NCBI RefSeq assembly: GCF_900205965.1
Contig: NZ_OAOF01000003.1
Location: forward strand, 1-64,000
Direction of reading: 5' to 3'
DNA: 64,000 bases
DNA from: Lacrimispora amygdalina
GTDB taxonomy: Bacteria; Bacillota; Clostridia; Lachnospirales; Lachnospiraceae
Below the pieces are notes generated by a model. It ran no database searches, had not been told where the DNA came from, and saw only the letters and a program-made list of their open reading frames with translations. The first letter of the stretch is position 1; every line of letters begins with the position of its first letter. This document shows, one piece after another, positions 35,461-47,528 of this stretch. The translations under genes were made by a program, and so were the position numbers.

Positions 35461-35996
35461 TATCAAAAGTATACGGTGATGCATTGTTTGAGGAAGCCCT
35501 GGAAAAACAGGAAGTGGACGCTTTGTTCGAGGAAGTAAAGAGCCTGCAGAACATCTTTGCAACAAATCAGGATTTTGCAGGACTTCTTGATAATCCAAAG
35601 ATTGCCAAGGAAGAAAAGGCCGGGATTATCACAGAGGTATTCGGCGGACGGGTATCGGAAGCTCTCATGGGGTTCCTGACAGTCATTGTCGAAAAAGGCA
35701 GACAAAAGGAAATCAACGCAATCTGTGATTACTTTATCAGCACTGTCAAAGAATATAAAAAAATCGGCGTGGCACACGTGACCAGCGCTGTGGAATTAAA
35801 AGAAGAGCAGAAAGCTCAGCTTTTACAGAAATTGCTGGGCACAACCAGCTATCAGGAGTTTGAGATGGATTATCAGGTTGACCCTTCCATTATCGGAGGG
35901 CTTATGATCCGGATCGGTGACCGGGTAGTGGATTCCAGCATTAAGACGCAGATCTATGAACTGCGCCGCAGCTTAATAAAGCTGCAGATATCGTAA
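35448..35996 (+). CDS. atpH: ATP synthase subunit delta
   Basis: A 182-residue peripheral-stalk subunit (OSCP family) that links subunit b to the F1 head. The C-terminal motif DPSIIGGLMIRIGDRVVD is diagnostic. Its ATG lies inside the end of atpF, which couples translation. Confidence 0.95.
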   Translation: MAKLVSKVYGDALFEEALEKQEVDALFEEVKSLQNIFATNQDFAGLLDNPKIAKEEKAGIITEVFGGRVSEALMGFLTVIVEKGRQKEINAICDYFISTVKEYKKIGVAHVTSAVELKEEQKAQLLQKLLGTTSYQEFEMDYQVDPSIIGGLMIRIGDRVVDSSIKTQIYELRRSLIKLQIS

Positions 35997-37532
<1,536 letters not shown>

Positions 37533-37547
37533 AGGCAGGTGAAAATC

Positions 37548-38402
37548 ATGGCATCCATTAGGGATATCAAACGAAGAAGAGATAGTATTTCGAGTACCGA
37601 ACAGATTACCAAAGCCATGAAACTCATTTCTACCGTAAAGCTGCAGAAATCCAGGGCGAAAGCAGAAGCTTCCAAGCCATATTATGATATGATGTATGAT
37701 ACCATAAACTCTATGCTTAGTAAGTCCGGAACCATTGAGCATAAATATTTAAAGGCAGGAGATTCCAATCGGAAGGCAGTGATTGTCATTACCTCCAACA
37801 GAGGTCTTGCCGGCGGATATAACAACAATATTGCCAAACTGGTTCAGCAGGATGAGCGTTTAGAGGCAGAGCTTACCGATATCTATGCCATTGGCCGCAA
37901 GGGTAAGGAAGCGCTGGGGAGAAAGGGCTATAACATTGTTCAGGATTATTCCGAGGTAATCAATGAACCCTTATACCGGGATGCTTCAGACATTACCATG
38001 GAGCTTTTGGATGCATTCGGACAGAACCGGATCGGAGAGATCTATCTGGTTTATACCTCATTTAAGAATACGGTGACCCAGATTCCAACCATAAAGAAGC
38101 TTCTTCCTGTTGAGATGACAGAGGGAAGCGATCATGCGGACCTGGCGCTTATGAACTATGAGCCCAACGAAGATGAGGTTCTGGATTCCATTATTCCAAA
38201 ATATATGAGCAGTCTGATCTATGGCGCTTTATTAGAGGCAGTAGCCAGTGAAAATGGGGCGAGAATGACTGCCATGGATTCTGCAACAAACAACGCGGAA
38301 GAGATGATAGAAGAGCTTGGGCTGATTTATAACAGGGCAAGACAGGGTTCTATTACCCAGGAGCTTACCGAGATTATAGCAGGTGCCAATGCAATATCAT
38401 AA
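37548..38402 (+). CDS. atpG: ATP synthase subunit gamma
   Basis: A 284-residue central-shaft subunit. It starts MASIRDIKRRRDSI and ends with the conserved helix RARQGSITQELTEIIAGA. The ATG at 37548 follows AAAGGCAGGTG. Confidence 0.96.
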   Translation: MASIRDIKRRRDSISSTEQITKAMKLISTVKLQKSRAKAEASKPYYDMMYDTINSMLSKSGTIEHKYLKAGDSNRKAVIVITSNRGLAGGYNNNIAKLVQQDERLEAELTDIYAIGRKGKEALGRKGYNIVQDYSEVINEPLYRDASDITMELLDAFGQNRIGEIYLVYTSFKNTVTQIPTIKKLLPVEMTEGSDHADLALMNYEPNEDEVLDSIIPKYMSSLIYGALLEAVASENGARMTAMDSATNNAEEMIEELGLIYNRARQGSITQELTEIIAGANAIS

Positions 38403-38419
38403 CTGTTAAATATAAATAA

Positions 38420-39826
<1,407 letters not shown>

Positions 39827-39836
39827 GGGGTGGAAG

Positions 39837-40235
39837 ATGGCTGATTTATTCAAACTGCAGATCATAACTCCTGAGAGAAAGTTTTACGAGGGAGATGCCT
39901 CAATGGTAGAACTTACTACAGAAGAAGGCGAGATCGGTGTTTACCGGGGACATATCCCCATGACTGCGATGGTTGCACCGGGAATTTTGAAGATTCATGA
40001 AGAAGGCGGTATAAAAGAAGCTGCTCTGATGTCAGGATTTCTCGAAATTCTACCGGAAAAAATTGTAATTATGGCAGAAGTGGCGGAGTGGCCGGAGGAA
40101 ATCGATATAAGCCGTGCACAGGAGGCAAAGATCCGTGCAGAACGCCGCTTAAACGAAAAGGGCGGAGATATTGATATTGTAAGAGCTGAGATCGCGTTAA
40201 AAAAAGCGGTGGTCAGAATTTCTCTTATGAAATAG
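39837..40235 (+). CDS. atpC: ATP synthase subunit epsilon
   Basis: A 132-residue subunit with the N-terminal beta sandwich (LQIITPERKFYEGDASMVEL) and the C-terminal helical pair that regulates ATP hydrolysis. It is the last gene of the operon and abuts a strong terminator. Confidence 0.95.
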   Translation: MADLFKLQIITPERKFYEGDASMVELTTEEGEIGVYRGHIPMTAMVAPGILKIHEEGGIKEAALMSGFLEILPEKIVIMAEVAEWPEEIDISRAQEAKIRAERRLNEKGGDIDIVRAEIALKKAVVRISLMK

Positions 40236-40280
40236 AAAAAAGGGATTTAAACCGATTTATGTGGTTTGAATCCCTTTTTT
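40236..40280 (+). terminator. Terminator of the ATP synthase operon
   Basis: AAAAAAGGGATTTAAACC pairs with GGTTTGAATCCCTTTTTT; the symmetrical A/T flanks could stop transcription in both directions. Confidence 0.9.
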
Positions 40281-40376
40281 GTGGATTAATATACCTGAAA
40301 ACCCTCCGATTGTGGATTATATCCTGAATCTATGTTATACTAAGGGACAGATAAAATGAAACAGGGAGAATGTATT

Positions 40377-41297
40377 ATGAAAGAAACATCACTAGTAATT
40401 ATGGCAGCCGGAATCGGGAGCCGGTTTGGCGGCGGGATCAAACAGCTGGAGCCGGTTGGACCCAGTGGAGAGATCATTATGGATTATTCCATTTATGATG
40501 CTTTAGAAGCAGGATTCAATAAAATTATATTCATTATCCGTAAGGATCTGGAAAAGGATTTTAAAGAAATCATCGGCAACCGGATTGCTGAAATTGCACC
40601 GGTGGAGTATGCCTTTCAGGAGCTTGATGATCTGCCGGAAGGCTTTCGTAAGCCGGAGGAAAGAACAAAACCCTGGGGTACCGGACAGGCGATTCTCTGT
40701 GCCAGGGACGTGATACGGGAGCCCTTCGCAGTGATCAATGCAGATGATTATTATGGAAAAGAAGGGTTTGTAAAGATGCATGACTATCTGGTTAATCAGA
40801 TGGACACAGATGCAAAACCCTTCGATCTGTGCATGAGCGGATTTATACTGGGCAACACCTTGAGCGAGAACGGAGGCGTTACCAGAGGTGTATGTCAGGT
40901 AGGGGATGACGGTGTATTAAAGAAAGTTTCGGAGACCTATGAGCTAACGATGCAAAACGGTGAGGCTCACGGAAAAGATGATGCGGGGAATCCGGTGAAG
41001 GTACCTCTTAAACAGAATGTCTCCATGAATATGTGGGGACTGTCTCCTGCATTTTTAATGGAGCTGGAACGGGGATTTCCACTGTTTTTAGAAAGTTTGA
41101 AAGAAGGGGATATTAAATCCGAATACCTGCTTCCAAAAATCATTGACCGGCTGATCAGTCAGGATATGGCAAAAGTTCATGTACTGGAAACAAAAGATAA
41201 GTGGTTTGGAGTAACTTATAAGGAAGATAAACCGGCTGTTTCTGCTGCCATCAGAGAACTGGTTGCAAAAGGAATTTACCCGGAACGCCTTTTTTAA
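40377..41297 (+). CDS. Sugar-nucleotidyltransferase-like protein 1
   Basis: A 306-residue protein with the N-terminal nucleotide-binding motif MAAGIGSRFGGGIKQLEP of NTP-transferases (GalU/RmlA superfamily) and the metal-binding FAVINADDYYG. It would activate a sugar phosphate with NTP. The sugar is unknown. A paralogue lies at 46285-47208. ATG 40377 follows CAGGGAGAATG; an upstream ATG at 40356 has no ribosome site. Confidence 0.85.
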   Translation: MKETSLVIMAAGIGSRFGGGIKQLEPVGPSGEIIMDYSIYDALEAGFNKIIFIIRKDLEKDFKEIIGNRIAEIAPVEYAFQELDDLPEGFRKPEERTKPWGTGQAILCARDVIREPFAVINADDYYGKEGFVKMHDYLVNQMDTDAKPFDLCMSGFILGNTLSENGGVTRGVCQVGDDGVLKKVSETYELTMQNGEAHGKDDAGNPVKVPLKQNVSMNMWGLSPAFLMELERGFPLFLESLKEGDIKSEYLLPKIIDRLISQDMAKVHVLETKDKWFGVTYKEDKPAVSAAIRELVAKGIYPERLF

Positions 41298-41374
41298 CGC
41301 TAATATCCGCACTTTTTTGATCCGCTTAGCATAGAATGGTGTTGTATAAGCAAAAGCAGGGAGTGATAACAACC

Positions 41375-42121
41375 GTGCCAGGCAACCCGGACTATACTTA
41401 TGGAAAGGATTATGAGAGCCTGCCGCCTTACATCTCTTATGGTGACAGGAGTATCAGGGAAAGTTCTCTGGAGCCAAGCGATATTATTGCAAAGGATCTG
41501 GAATATTTACAGGGAATGTACCCGGGACATATGAAACGTCTGCATGAGTACGTCGTTTCAGCATGTGATCATCTGGATTATAAAGACAGCCCAATGTACG
41601 ATGAATATCCTGATCGTCTGCTGATTCATCAGGTTTGTGATTCCATTTGCGCCAAGATCCGTGAAGAAGGGATCATAACTGATGAACTGCTCATGGGGAA
41701 TGAAGACAGCATGGAATCGGCCGCACAGATGCAGACAGAGCCGATGGAATGGGAAAATGAAGAGGTAGAAAAAGCAGAACTGAATGACCGTTATTCCACA
41801 TGGGGACCTCCCGGCTGGGGCCCGCCCGGGCCGAAACCTCCTGGTTGGAGACCGCCGCCCTGGGGTCCCGGACCAAGACCACCGTACTGGGGTCCCGGGC
41901 GAAGACCACCGTATTGGGGTCCCGGACCAAAGCCGCCGTATTGGGGTCCCGGTCCCGGACCAAAACCGCCATACTGGGGGCCCGGGCCCGGACCGAAGCC
42001 GCCATATTGGGGAAAAGGCCCCCGTCCGTCTCAGGGCAATGGCTGGCTGGGGGATATTGTATCTGTACTGCTTCTGAATGAAATGCACCGCAGAAGATGT
42101 AACTCCGGACGATGCAGATAG
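41375..42121 (+). CDS. Pro/Trp/Gly-repeat protein
   Basis: A protein of about 248 residues that I do not recognise. The N-terminal 140 residues are soluble and acidic, with HVVxxxCD-like helices (LHEYVVSACDHLDY, HQVCDSICAKI). Then come repeats of PPYWGPGPK and a short basic Cys tail (MHRRRCNSGRCR). There is no signal peptide. The GTG at 41375 follows GCAGGGAG; an in-frame ATG at 41336 lacks a ribosome site, so the start is uncertain. Low-complexity WGPG repeats occur in spore coat and surface proteins, but no such role is shown. Confidence 0.65.
   Translation: MPGNPDYTYGKDYESLPPYISYGDRSIRESSLEPSDIIAKDLEYLQGMYPGHMKRLHEYVVSACDHLDYKDSPMYDEYPDRLLIHQVCDSICAKIREEGIITDELLMGNEDSMESAAQMQTEPMEWENEEVEKAELNDRYSTWGPPGWGPPGPKPPGWRPPPWGPGPRPPYWGPGRRPPYWGPGPKPPYWGPGPGPKPPYWGPGPGPKPPYWGKGPRPSQGNGWLGDIVSVLLLNEMHRRRCNSGRCR
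41871..42018 (+). repeat. Tandem repeats encoding PPYWGPGP
   Basis: Five consecutive units of 24-33 bases encode (R/K)PPYWGPG(P/R). Unit length varies by insertion of an extra GP pair. High local identity suggests copy number can change by slippage. Confidence 0.8.
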
Positions 42122-42126
42122 GGAAT

Positions 42127-42166
42127 ATAAAAAGCAGCTTCCTTTAAAAGGGGAGTTGCTTTTTAT
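42127..42166 (+). terminator. Terminator after the repeat protein gene
   Basis: AAAAGCAGCTTCC pairs with GGGGAGTTGCTTTT and is followed by T residues. The 190 bases from here to 42360 hold no gene I can support; a weak promoter-like pair TTGTAG/TACAAT lies at 42295-42323. Confidence 0.8.
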
Positions 42167-42360
42167 ATTGGTTGCACCTGATAAAATGTTCAGAAGGGAT
42201 GAAAAAGCCTTTATTTGTTGTTGTTATGCAGCTAGGAAGAGGGAAATCCTCGCCAGACGTTTTTCCAGTTAACGAATGTTTAAGAAAGTTTTCATTGTAG
42301 TTTTGTCCATTATTGTATACAATAAAGAAGATAAAAATGGAAAAATAAAGGATGTTTTAT

Positions 42361-44835
42361 ATGAATCGTTTGGCTAAAAAAATTGGAATTTTATCTGTGA
42401 TATTCCTGTTGGCTATCGCAGTTTATTTTATGTGGAATCAGAGAAATACGGAAAAAAATGAAGTGATGGTGTATACCTCCATGGATGAGGCCTCACTTCC
42501 TGTTGTATATACCCAGATGTACGGACGAAACATGAATCTGCTTCACGGATATGTTCAGGATATGGGACAGACGGTTTCAAGGGAAGCGCTTACTGTTCTT
42601 CCTCAGGACAGGAATTTAAATCTGGGGATTGAAGATTATAAAGGCAGCATTACCGGGATAAAGTATGAAGTGCGGAGTCTTGACCTTAGCCGGCTGGTGG
42701 AGCGGACCAGCTTAAGCAAGTGGGATCAGGAAGATGGTACGGTAAAAGCTTCCCTTCCCATTCAGAATCTTTTGACAAAGGACAAAGAATATTTACTTAT
42801 ACTGACTCTGGATACCTCTGAAAACGGCACTCTTTATTATTACACCCGTATCATGTGGACAGACAGTACCAATGGGAAAGACATGATTGATTTTGCCTTT
42901 GATTTTACTACGAAAACATTTAATTATGATCAGGCAAGAGATTTAACCACATATCTGGAAACCAACAATACTGAGGACAACACTTCCCTTGGTCATGTAT
43001 CTATCCGGTCCAGCTTCTCCCAGCTTACCTGGGGAGGACTGTCCATGGAGCCGGTTGGAGAGATCCGGGCAACTCTTAAGGATTTGGATGGTGTGATGTG
43101 CAGTGTCAGTCTGGAGTACCAGGCAGCCAGAAAAGGTGCTGGTGATGACGGTGAGCTTTATGAAGTAGAAGATTCATTTACGATGAAATGGGACAGCCGC
43201 CGTATTTATCTGATGGATTTTGAGCGCACCACCAATCAGATTTTTTCAGGGCAGAAGGAACTGTTTTCAGGAAAACGGATTACACTTGGAATTACCAATC
43301 CGGATGAGGTGCAGACACGGAAAAGTCCAGGAGGGAACTGTATTGCTTATGGAATAAACCGGGATTTATGGACCTATGACCAGAAGCAGAGCCATGCGGT
43401 AAAGGTATTTTCCTTCCGCAGCGGTAAAGATGATGGCCTTCGCAGCGGATATAACCAGCATGATATTAAGATTCTTTCTGTGAGCGACAACGGAGATGTG
43501 GATTTTCTCGTATATGGATACATGAACCGGGGAATTCACGAAGGGAGCATGGGGATCGCTCTTTACCGGTACAGCAGTAAAGAGAATGCTATAGGTGAGC
43601 GTTTCTTTACACCGGTAACCTCATCCTTTGAGATGCTGAAGGAAGATGTGGATCAGCTTTCTCACTTAGGTACCAATGGTATGCTCTATCTTATGGCCGG
43701 CAGAGCGGTTTATGGAATTGATTTAAACAGCAATGAATATATGGTTCTGGCAGATTCCCTTTCTGAGGGAGGTTATGCAGTCAGCAGCACGGAGCGTCAT
43801 TTTGCATGGCAGGAAGGCAGTGATATTTATGGTGCCGGAGTCATTCATTTAATGGATCTGGACACTGGAATTAAAAGAGAAATAGGCGGCGGTGAGGATA
43901 ATAAGTATCGTCCTCTTGGTTTTGTCGGTGATGATTTTATATACGGAATTGCAAAAGCAGGAGACATCTGGTCGCAGAATGGAAGAGTTATGGATGCTCC
44001 CATGTACCGGATTGAAATTATGGACCAGAGCGGATCAATTGTTAAGAAATATGAACAGGATCAGTTTTCTATTGCAGATGTTACGGTAGACGGAAGCCGG
44101 ATTCATTTAACCCAGGTAGTAAAAATGGGGGATCAGTCCTATTCAGTATCCAAACAGGATACCATTGTCTGCAATCAGGAGATTTCCGATGAAGAATTAA
44201 AGGGAATCGGCTGGTATGCCTCAGAGGACAGGAAAAAGATCTACTTCGTTCAGCTGGAACAGGAAGCGTCGAGTAAAAATGTATCAATTGCGGTACCTAA
44301 AAAAGTGGCTTATGAAACGACGGAAGTGGTTGAGTTAAAGAGCCGGCCCCAGAATCAGGATAACAGATTTCTGGCATATGCTGGAGGTCATTATCTGGGA
44401 AGCAGCAGAAGCTTTGTAAAAGCCTTAGACCTTGCTTATGAACGGATGGGGGTTGTAACGGACCAGAATCATGAGATATTGTGGAACAGGGTCAACCGGC
44501 CTCCGGTTAAAAGCATGAAGAATCCTATGAAAAAGGGAGGGGCTTTCTTCCGGAATCTTCCGGACTTTGCGGAAAATGGAGTGAAGGAAGGCGTTTTCAT
44601 GATAGATGCCAGAGGCGCTGAATTAAACCAGATCCTTTATTTCATCGGTCAGGGCTGTCCTGCGGCTGCTTACACAGGACAGGGAGGCTATGTGCTCCTC
44701 TCAGGCTATGACCAGTATAATGTGACACTCTACAATCCCGAAACGGGAGACAGCCAGAAAATGGGCTTAAATGATGCTGCGGCTTATTTTTCAGCTCTTG
44801 GTAATGATTTTGTCTGCGGAGTAATTCTTGAATAA
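42361..44835 (+). CDS. Large membrane-anchored protein of unknown function
   Basis: An 824-residue protein with one N-terminal membrane helix (ILSVIFLLAIAVYFMW) and a long extracytoplasmic part. From about residue 290 on, repeated beta-rich blocks such as GINRDLWTYDQ, MAGRAVYGIDLNSNEY and DIYGAGVIHLMDLDTG suggest a beta-propeller. No catalytic motif is seen. The ATG at 42361 follows AAAGGA at 8 bases; an ATG at 42352 overlaps that site. The neighbours, cell-envelope gene murA among them, hint at an envelope role only. Confidence 0.75.
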   Translation: MNRLAKKIGILSVIFLLAIAVYFMWNQRNTEKNEVMVYTSMDEASLPVVYTQMYGRNMNLLHGYVQDMGQTVSREALTVLPQDRNLNLGIEDYKGSITGIKYEVRSLDLSRLVERTSLSKWDQEDGTVKASLPIQNLLTKDKEYLLILTLDTSENGTLYYYTRIMWTDSTNGKDMIDFAFDFTTKTFNYDQARDLTTYLETNNTEDNTSLGHVSIRSSFSQLTWGGLSMEPVGEIRATLKDLDGVMCSVSLEYQAARKGAGDDGELYEVEDSFTMKWDSRRIYLMDFERTTNQIFSGQKELFSGKRITLGITNPDEVQTRKSPGGNCIAYGINRDLWTYDQKQSHAVKVFSFRSGKDDGLRSGYNQHDIKILSVSDNGDVDFLVYGYMNRGIHEGSMGIALYRYSSKENAIGERFFTPVTSSFEMLKEDVDQLSHLGTNGMLYLMAGRAVYGIDLNSNEYMVLADSLSEGGYAVSSTERHFAWQEGSDIYGAGVIHLMDLDTGIKREIGGGEDNKYRPLGFVGDDFIYGIAKAGDIWSQNGRVMDAPMYRIEIMDQSGSIVKKYEQDQFSIADVTVDGSRIHLTQVVKMGDQSYSVSKQDTIVCNQEISDEELKGIGWYASEDRKKIYFVQLEQEASSKNVSIAVPKKVAYETTEVVELKSRPQNQDNRFLAYAGGHYLGSSRSFVKALDLAYERMGVVTDQNHEILWNRVNRPPVKSMKNPMKKGGAFFRNLPDFAENGVKEGVFMIDARGAELNQILYFIGQGCPAAAYTGQGGYVLLSGYDQYNVTLYNPETGDSQKMGLNDAAAYFSALGNDFVCGVILE

Positions 44836-44849
44836 GAAAGTGCGTTCTC

Positions 44850-44877
44850 TTTACAAATTCGTAAGATATGTTATAAT
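44850..44877 (+). promoter_or_regulatory. Promoter of murA
   Basis: TTTACA (44850-44855), 16 bases, TATAAT (44872-44877), 65 bases before the murA start. Confidence 0.65.
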
Positions 44878-44941
44878 CATTTAAGGTGAATGTTAGTAAT
44901 TAAGAGTTTTGTAATAGATAAAAGATAGTCAGAGGTGTGAA

Positions 44942-46234
44942 ATGGAGCAGTATATTATGAAAGGCGGCAATCCCCTGGTGGGAGAAGTGACCATAGGAGG
45001 AGCCAAGAATGCCGCTTTGGGAATTCTTGCAGCAGCGATCATGACAGATGAGGATGTGCTGATTGATAATCTGCCTGATGTGAATGATATAAATGTATTA
45101 CTGGAAGCAATCGAAGAAATTGGAGCTACGGTAGAGAGAATTGACAGACATACAGTCCGCATTAATGGGAAGACAATCCGTGAAGTAGCGGTAGATGATG
45201 AATATATCCGAAGAATCAGGGCTTCGTACTATTTTATCGGAGCAATGCTGGGAAAGTATAAAAGTGCCCAGGTTCCTCTTCCGGGAGGCTGCAACATTGG
45301 AAGCAGACCCATTGACCAGCATTTAAAAGGGTTCCGTGCACTGGGAGCCGATGTAAAGATTGAACGCGGAGCAGTAATTGCCCATGCCATCGATCTGGTA
45401 GCAAGCCATATCTATCTCGATGTGGTCAGCGTAGGCGCTACCATTAATATTATGATGGCCGCAACTCTGGCAGAAGGACAGACCATTCTGGAGAACGTGG
45501 CTAAGGAACCCCACGTGGTTGACGTTGCTAACTTCTTAAACAGTATGGGTGCCAATATTAAGGGTGCCGGTACGGATACCATTCGTATTAAAGGCGTAAC
45601 CAGGCTGCATGGTACAGAGTACTCCATTATCCCCGATCAGATTGAGGCCGGTACATTCATGTGTGCTGCGGCAATCACACGGGGAGATGTTATGGTTAAG
45701 AATGTAATTCCCAAGCATCTGGAAGCGATTACGGCCAAGCTGTTGGAGATGGGCTGTGAAGTCGTGGAATTTGACGATGCAGTCCGTGTAGTAGGAAAGA
45801 TCAGTCAGAAGCATACAGATATCAAGACACTTCCATATCCGGGATTCCCTACCGATATGCAGCCGCAGATGGCAGTAACCCTTGCTTTGGCAGGCGGTAC
45901 CAGCGTAGTTACTGAAAGCATATTTGAGAACCGTTTCCGCTATGTAGATGAGCTCTCACGCATGGGCGCCAACATAAAGGTGGAAGGCAATGTGGCAGTC
46001 ATTGACGGTGTAACCGGTTTAACCGGAGCCTTTGTGAATGCTCCCGATTTACGGGCAGGAGCAGCACTGGTGATTGCAGGTCTTGCAGCAGATGGATATA
46101 CCGTAGTGGATGAAATCGGTTATATACAAAGAGGTTATGAATGTTTTGAAGATAAGCTTCAGGGTCTGGGTGCCATGATTGAAAAGGTGGACTCAGAAAA
46201 AGAAGCTCAGAAATTTAAATTAAAAGTAGGCTAG
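44942..46234 (+). CDS. murA: UDP-N-acetylglucosamine 1-carboxyvinyltransferase
   Basis: A 430-residue EPSP-synthase-like enzyme for the first committed step of peptidoglycan synthesis, adding enolpyruvate to UDP-GlcNAc. K23-type start GGAKNAAL and the catalytic Cys117 in PLPGGCNIGSRP (the fosfomycin target) are present. Firmicutes often have two MurA paralogues; which one this is cannot be told from the window. Confidence 0.96.
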   Translation: MEQYIMKGGNPLVGEVTIGGAKNAALGILAAAIMTDEDVLIDNLPDVNDINVLLEAIEEIGATVERIDRHTVRINGKTIREVAVDDEYIRRIRASYYFIGAMLGKYKSAQVPLPGGCNIGSRPIDQHLKGFRALGADVKIERGAVIAHAIDLVASHIYLDVVSVGATINIMMAATLAEGQTILENVAKEPHVVDVANFLNSMGANIKGAGTDTIRIKGVTRLHGTEYSIIPDQIEAGTFMCAAAITRGDVMVKNVIPKHLEAITAKLLEMGCEVVEFDDAVRVVGKISQKHTDIKTLPYPGFPTDMQPQMAVTLALAGGTSVVTESIFENRFRYVDELSRMGANIKVEGNVAVIDGVTGLTGAFVNAPDLRAGAALVIAGLAADGYTVVDEIGYIQRGYECFEDKLQGLGAMIEKVDSEKEAQKFKLKVG

Positions 46235-46258
46235 GCGGGGGATTTCCCCGCCGTTTTG
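46234..46258 (+). terminator. Terminator of murA
   Basis: GGCGGGG pairs with CCCCGCC over a 5-base loop, followed by GTTTTG. It begins on the last base of the murA stop codon. Confidence 0.8.
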
Positions 46259-46284
46259 CTTAGCAGGAGGAAGGGACTTTGGAC

Positions 46285-47208
46285 ATGAGAAAGAAACCGG
46301 TGCTTGTGATTATGGCTGCGGGTATGGGCAGCCGGTACGGAGGATTAAAGCAGATTGATCCGGTGGATGCTTACGGTAATAAAATTATTGATTTTTCTAT
46401 TTATGATGCGGTGGAGGCCGGCTTTGAAAAAGTGGTTTTCATTATCAAAAAGGCAATAGAAAAGGAATTTAAGGAACACATTGGCGACCGTATGGCTGCG
46501 CATGTAAAGGTGGATTACGTCTATCAGGAACTGTTTAAGCTGCCTGAAGGATATGAAGTGCCGGACGGACGGGTAAAGCCCTGGGGAACAGGGCATGCGA
46601 TTCTGTGCTGTGAAGAAGTGATTGATGGTCCTTTTGCTGTAATCAATGCTGATGATTACTATGGAAAAGGGGCATTTGTTTCTGTTTTCAATTTTCTGTC
46701 CGGTGTCAGAGAAGAGAATAAATACCAGTTTTCCATGGTTGGATATCAGCTTTACAACACACTGACAGAGAATGGTCATGTAGCCAGAGGTGTCTGCACA
46801 GTTTCAGAAGACGGACATCTGTCCGATATCTGTGAGCGGACCAGAATTGAAAAACATGAAGAGAAAGCGGAATTTACGGAAGATAACGGTGCATCCTGGA
46901 CTCCACTTTCGCAAGATACCCTTGTATCCATGAATTTGTGGGGATTTACAGAGAGTATACTAAAGGAACTAAAAGACCGATTCCCTGTTTTCTTAAACAG
47001 GGAGTTAAAGACGAACCCGCTTAAATGTGAGTACTTCCTTCCGTTTGTGGTTGATGAGCTTTTAAAAGAGGGGAAAGCAGAAGTAACGGTGCTTAAAAGT
47101 ACAGACCGCTGGTACGGCGTCACCTATCAGGAAGATAAAAAGACAGTGGTAGATGCCATTGCCGGATTTAAGGCAGCAGGCCTTTATCCGGAAAGGCTAT
47201 GGGAGTAG
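46285..47208 (+). CDS. Sugar-nucleotidyltransferase-like protein 2
   Basis: A 307-residue paralogue of the protein at 40377-41297, with the NTP-binding motif MAAGMGSRYGGLKQIDP, FAVINADDYYGKG and LYPERLW at the C-terminus. The sugar is unknown. ATG 46285 is preferred; a TTG at 46279 is closer to the AGGAGG and remains possible. Confidence 0.85.
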   Translation: MRKKPVLVIMAAGMGSRYGGLKQIDPVDAYGNKIIDFSIYDAVEAGFEKVVFIIKKAIEKEFKEHIGDRMAAHVKVDYVYQELFKLPEGYEVPDGRVKPWGTGHAILCCEEVIDGPFAVINADDYYGKGAFVSVFNFLSGVREENKYQFSMVGYQLYNTLTENGHVARGVCTVSEDGHLSDICERTRIEKHEEKAEFTEDNGASWTPLSQDTLVSMNLWGFTESILKELKDRFPVFLNRELKTNPLKCEYFLPFVVDELLKEGKAEVTVLKSTDRWYGVTYQEDKKTVVDAIAGFKAAGLYPERLWE

Positions 47209-47226
47209 TGAAAATTGGTAAGGCTA

Positions 47227-47255
47227 TTGACATATGCCCGTTATTAGAGTAGAAT
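47227..47255 (+). promoter_or_regulatory. Promoter of the SAM riboswitch-metK unit
   Basis: TTGACA (47227-47232), 17 bases, TAGAAT (47250-47255), about 55 bases before the riboswitch. Confidence 0.75.
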
Positions 47256-47310
47256 GAAAAAGCAGATATCATAACTGCTAATTGAATAACAAATGAAAAG
47301 TCGTAATATC

Positions 47311-47438
47311 CCTTATTCAGAGTGATGGAGATACAAAGGATCTGTGAAGTCACGGCAACCCCGGTCGGTTTTATGGTGTTTTTTACCATGAGGAACGTCT
47401 GGAAGGTGCCAACCTGAGCGAGAAATCGAGCAATAAGA
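47311..47438 (+). promoter_or_regulatory. SAM-I (S-box) riboswitch
   Basis: The outer stem pairs CTTATT (47312) with AATAAG (47432). Core S-box blocks follow in order: CAGAGTGATGGAG, GTGAAGTCACGGCAACC and GGAAGGTGCCAACCTGAGC. The element lies in the leader of metK and is followed by a terminator, so high SAM should stop metK transcription. It fills most of the 320-base gap before metK. Confidence 0.93.
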
Positions 47439-47460
47439 GGATTTGATACTAAGTTGAATC

Positions 47461-47490
47461 AAGTCCGCGTTGCTGCGGACTTTTCTTTTT
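47461..47490 (+). terminator. Riboswitch-controlled terminator
   Basis: AAGTCCGC pairs with GCGGACTT, followed by TTCTTTTT. The sequence just upstream (GATACTAAGTTGAATC) can take part in an alternative structure. Confidence 0.88.
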
Positions 47491-47528
47491 GTTATTCCCC
47501 CATGTGAACCAGAGGAGGAAATGACAAC

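Noticed and set aside
41871..42018. CRISPR-like array
   Set aside because: Units are contiguous, without spacers, and lie in frame within a protein gene.
41558..42088. Long open frames on the minus strand and other frames over the WGPG repeats
   Set aside because: They arise from the repetitive GC-rich sequence; no ribosome sites or recognisable protein features.
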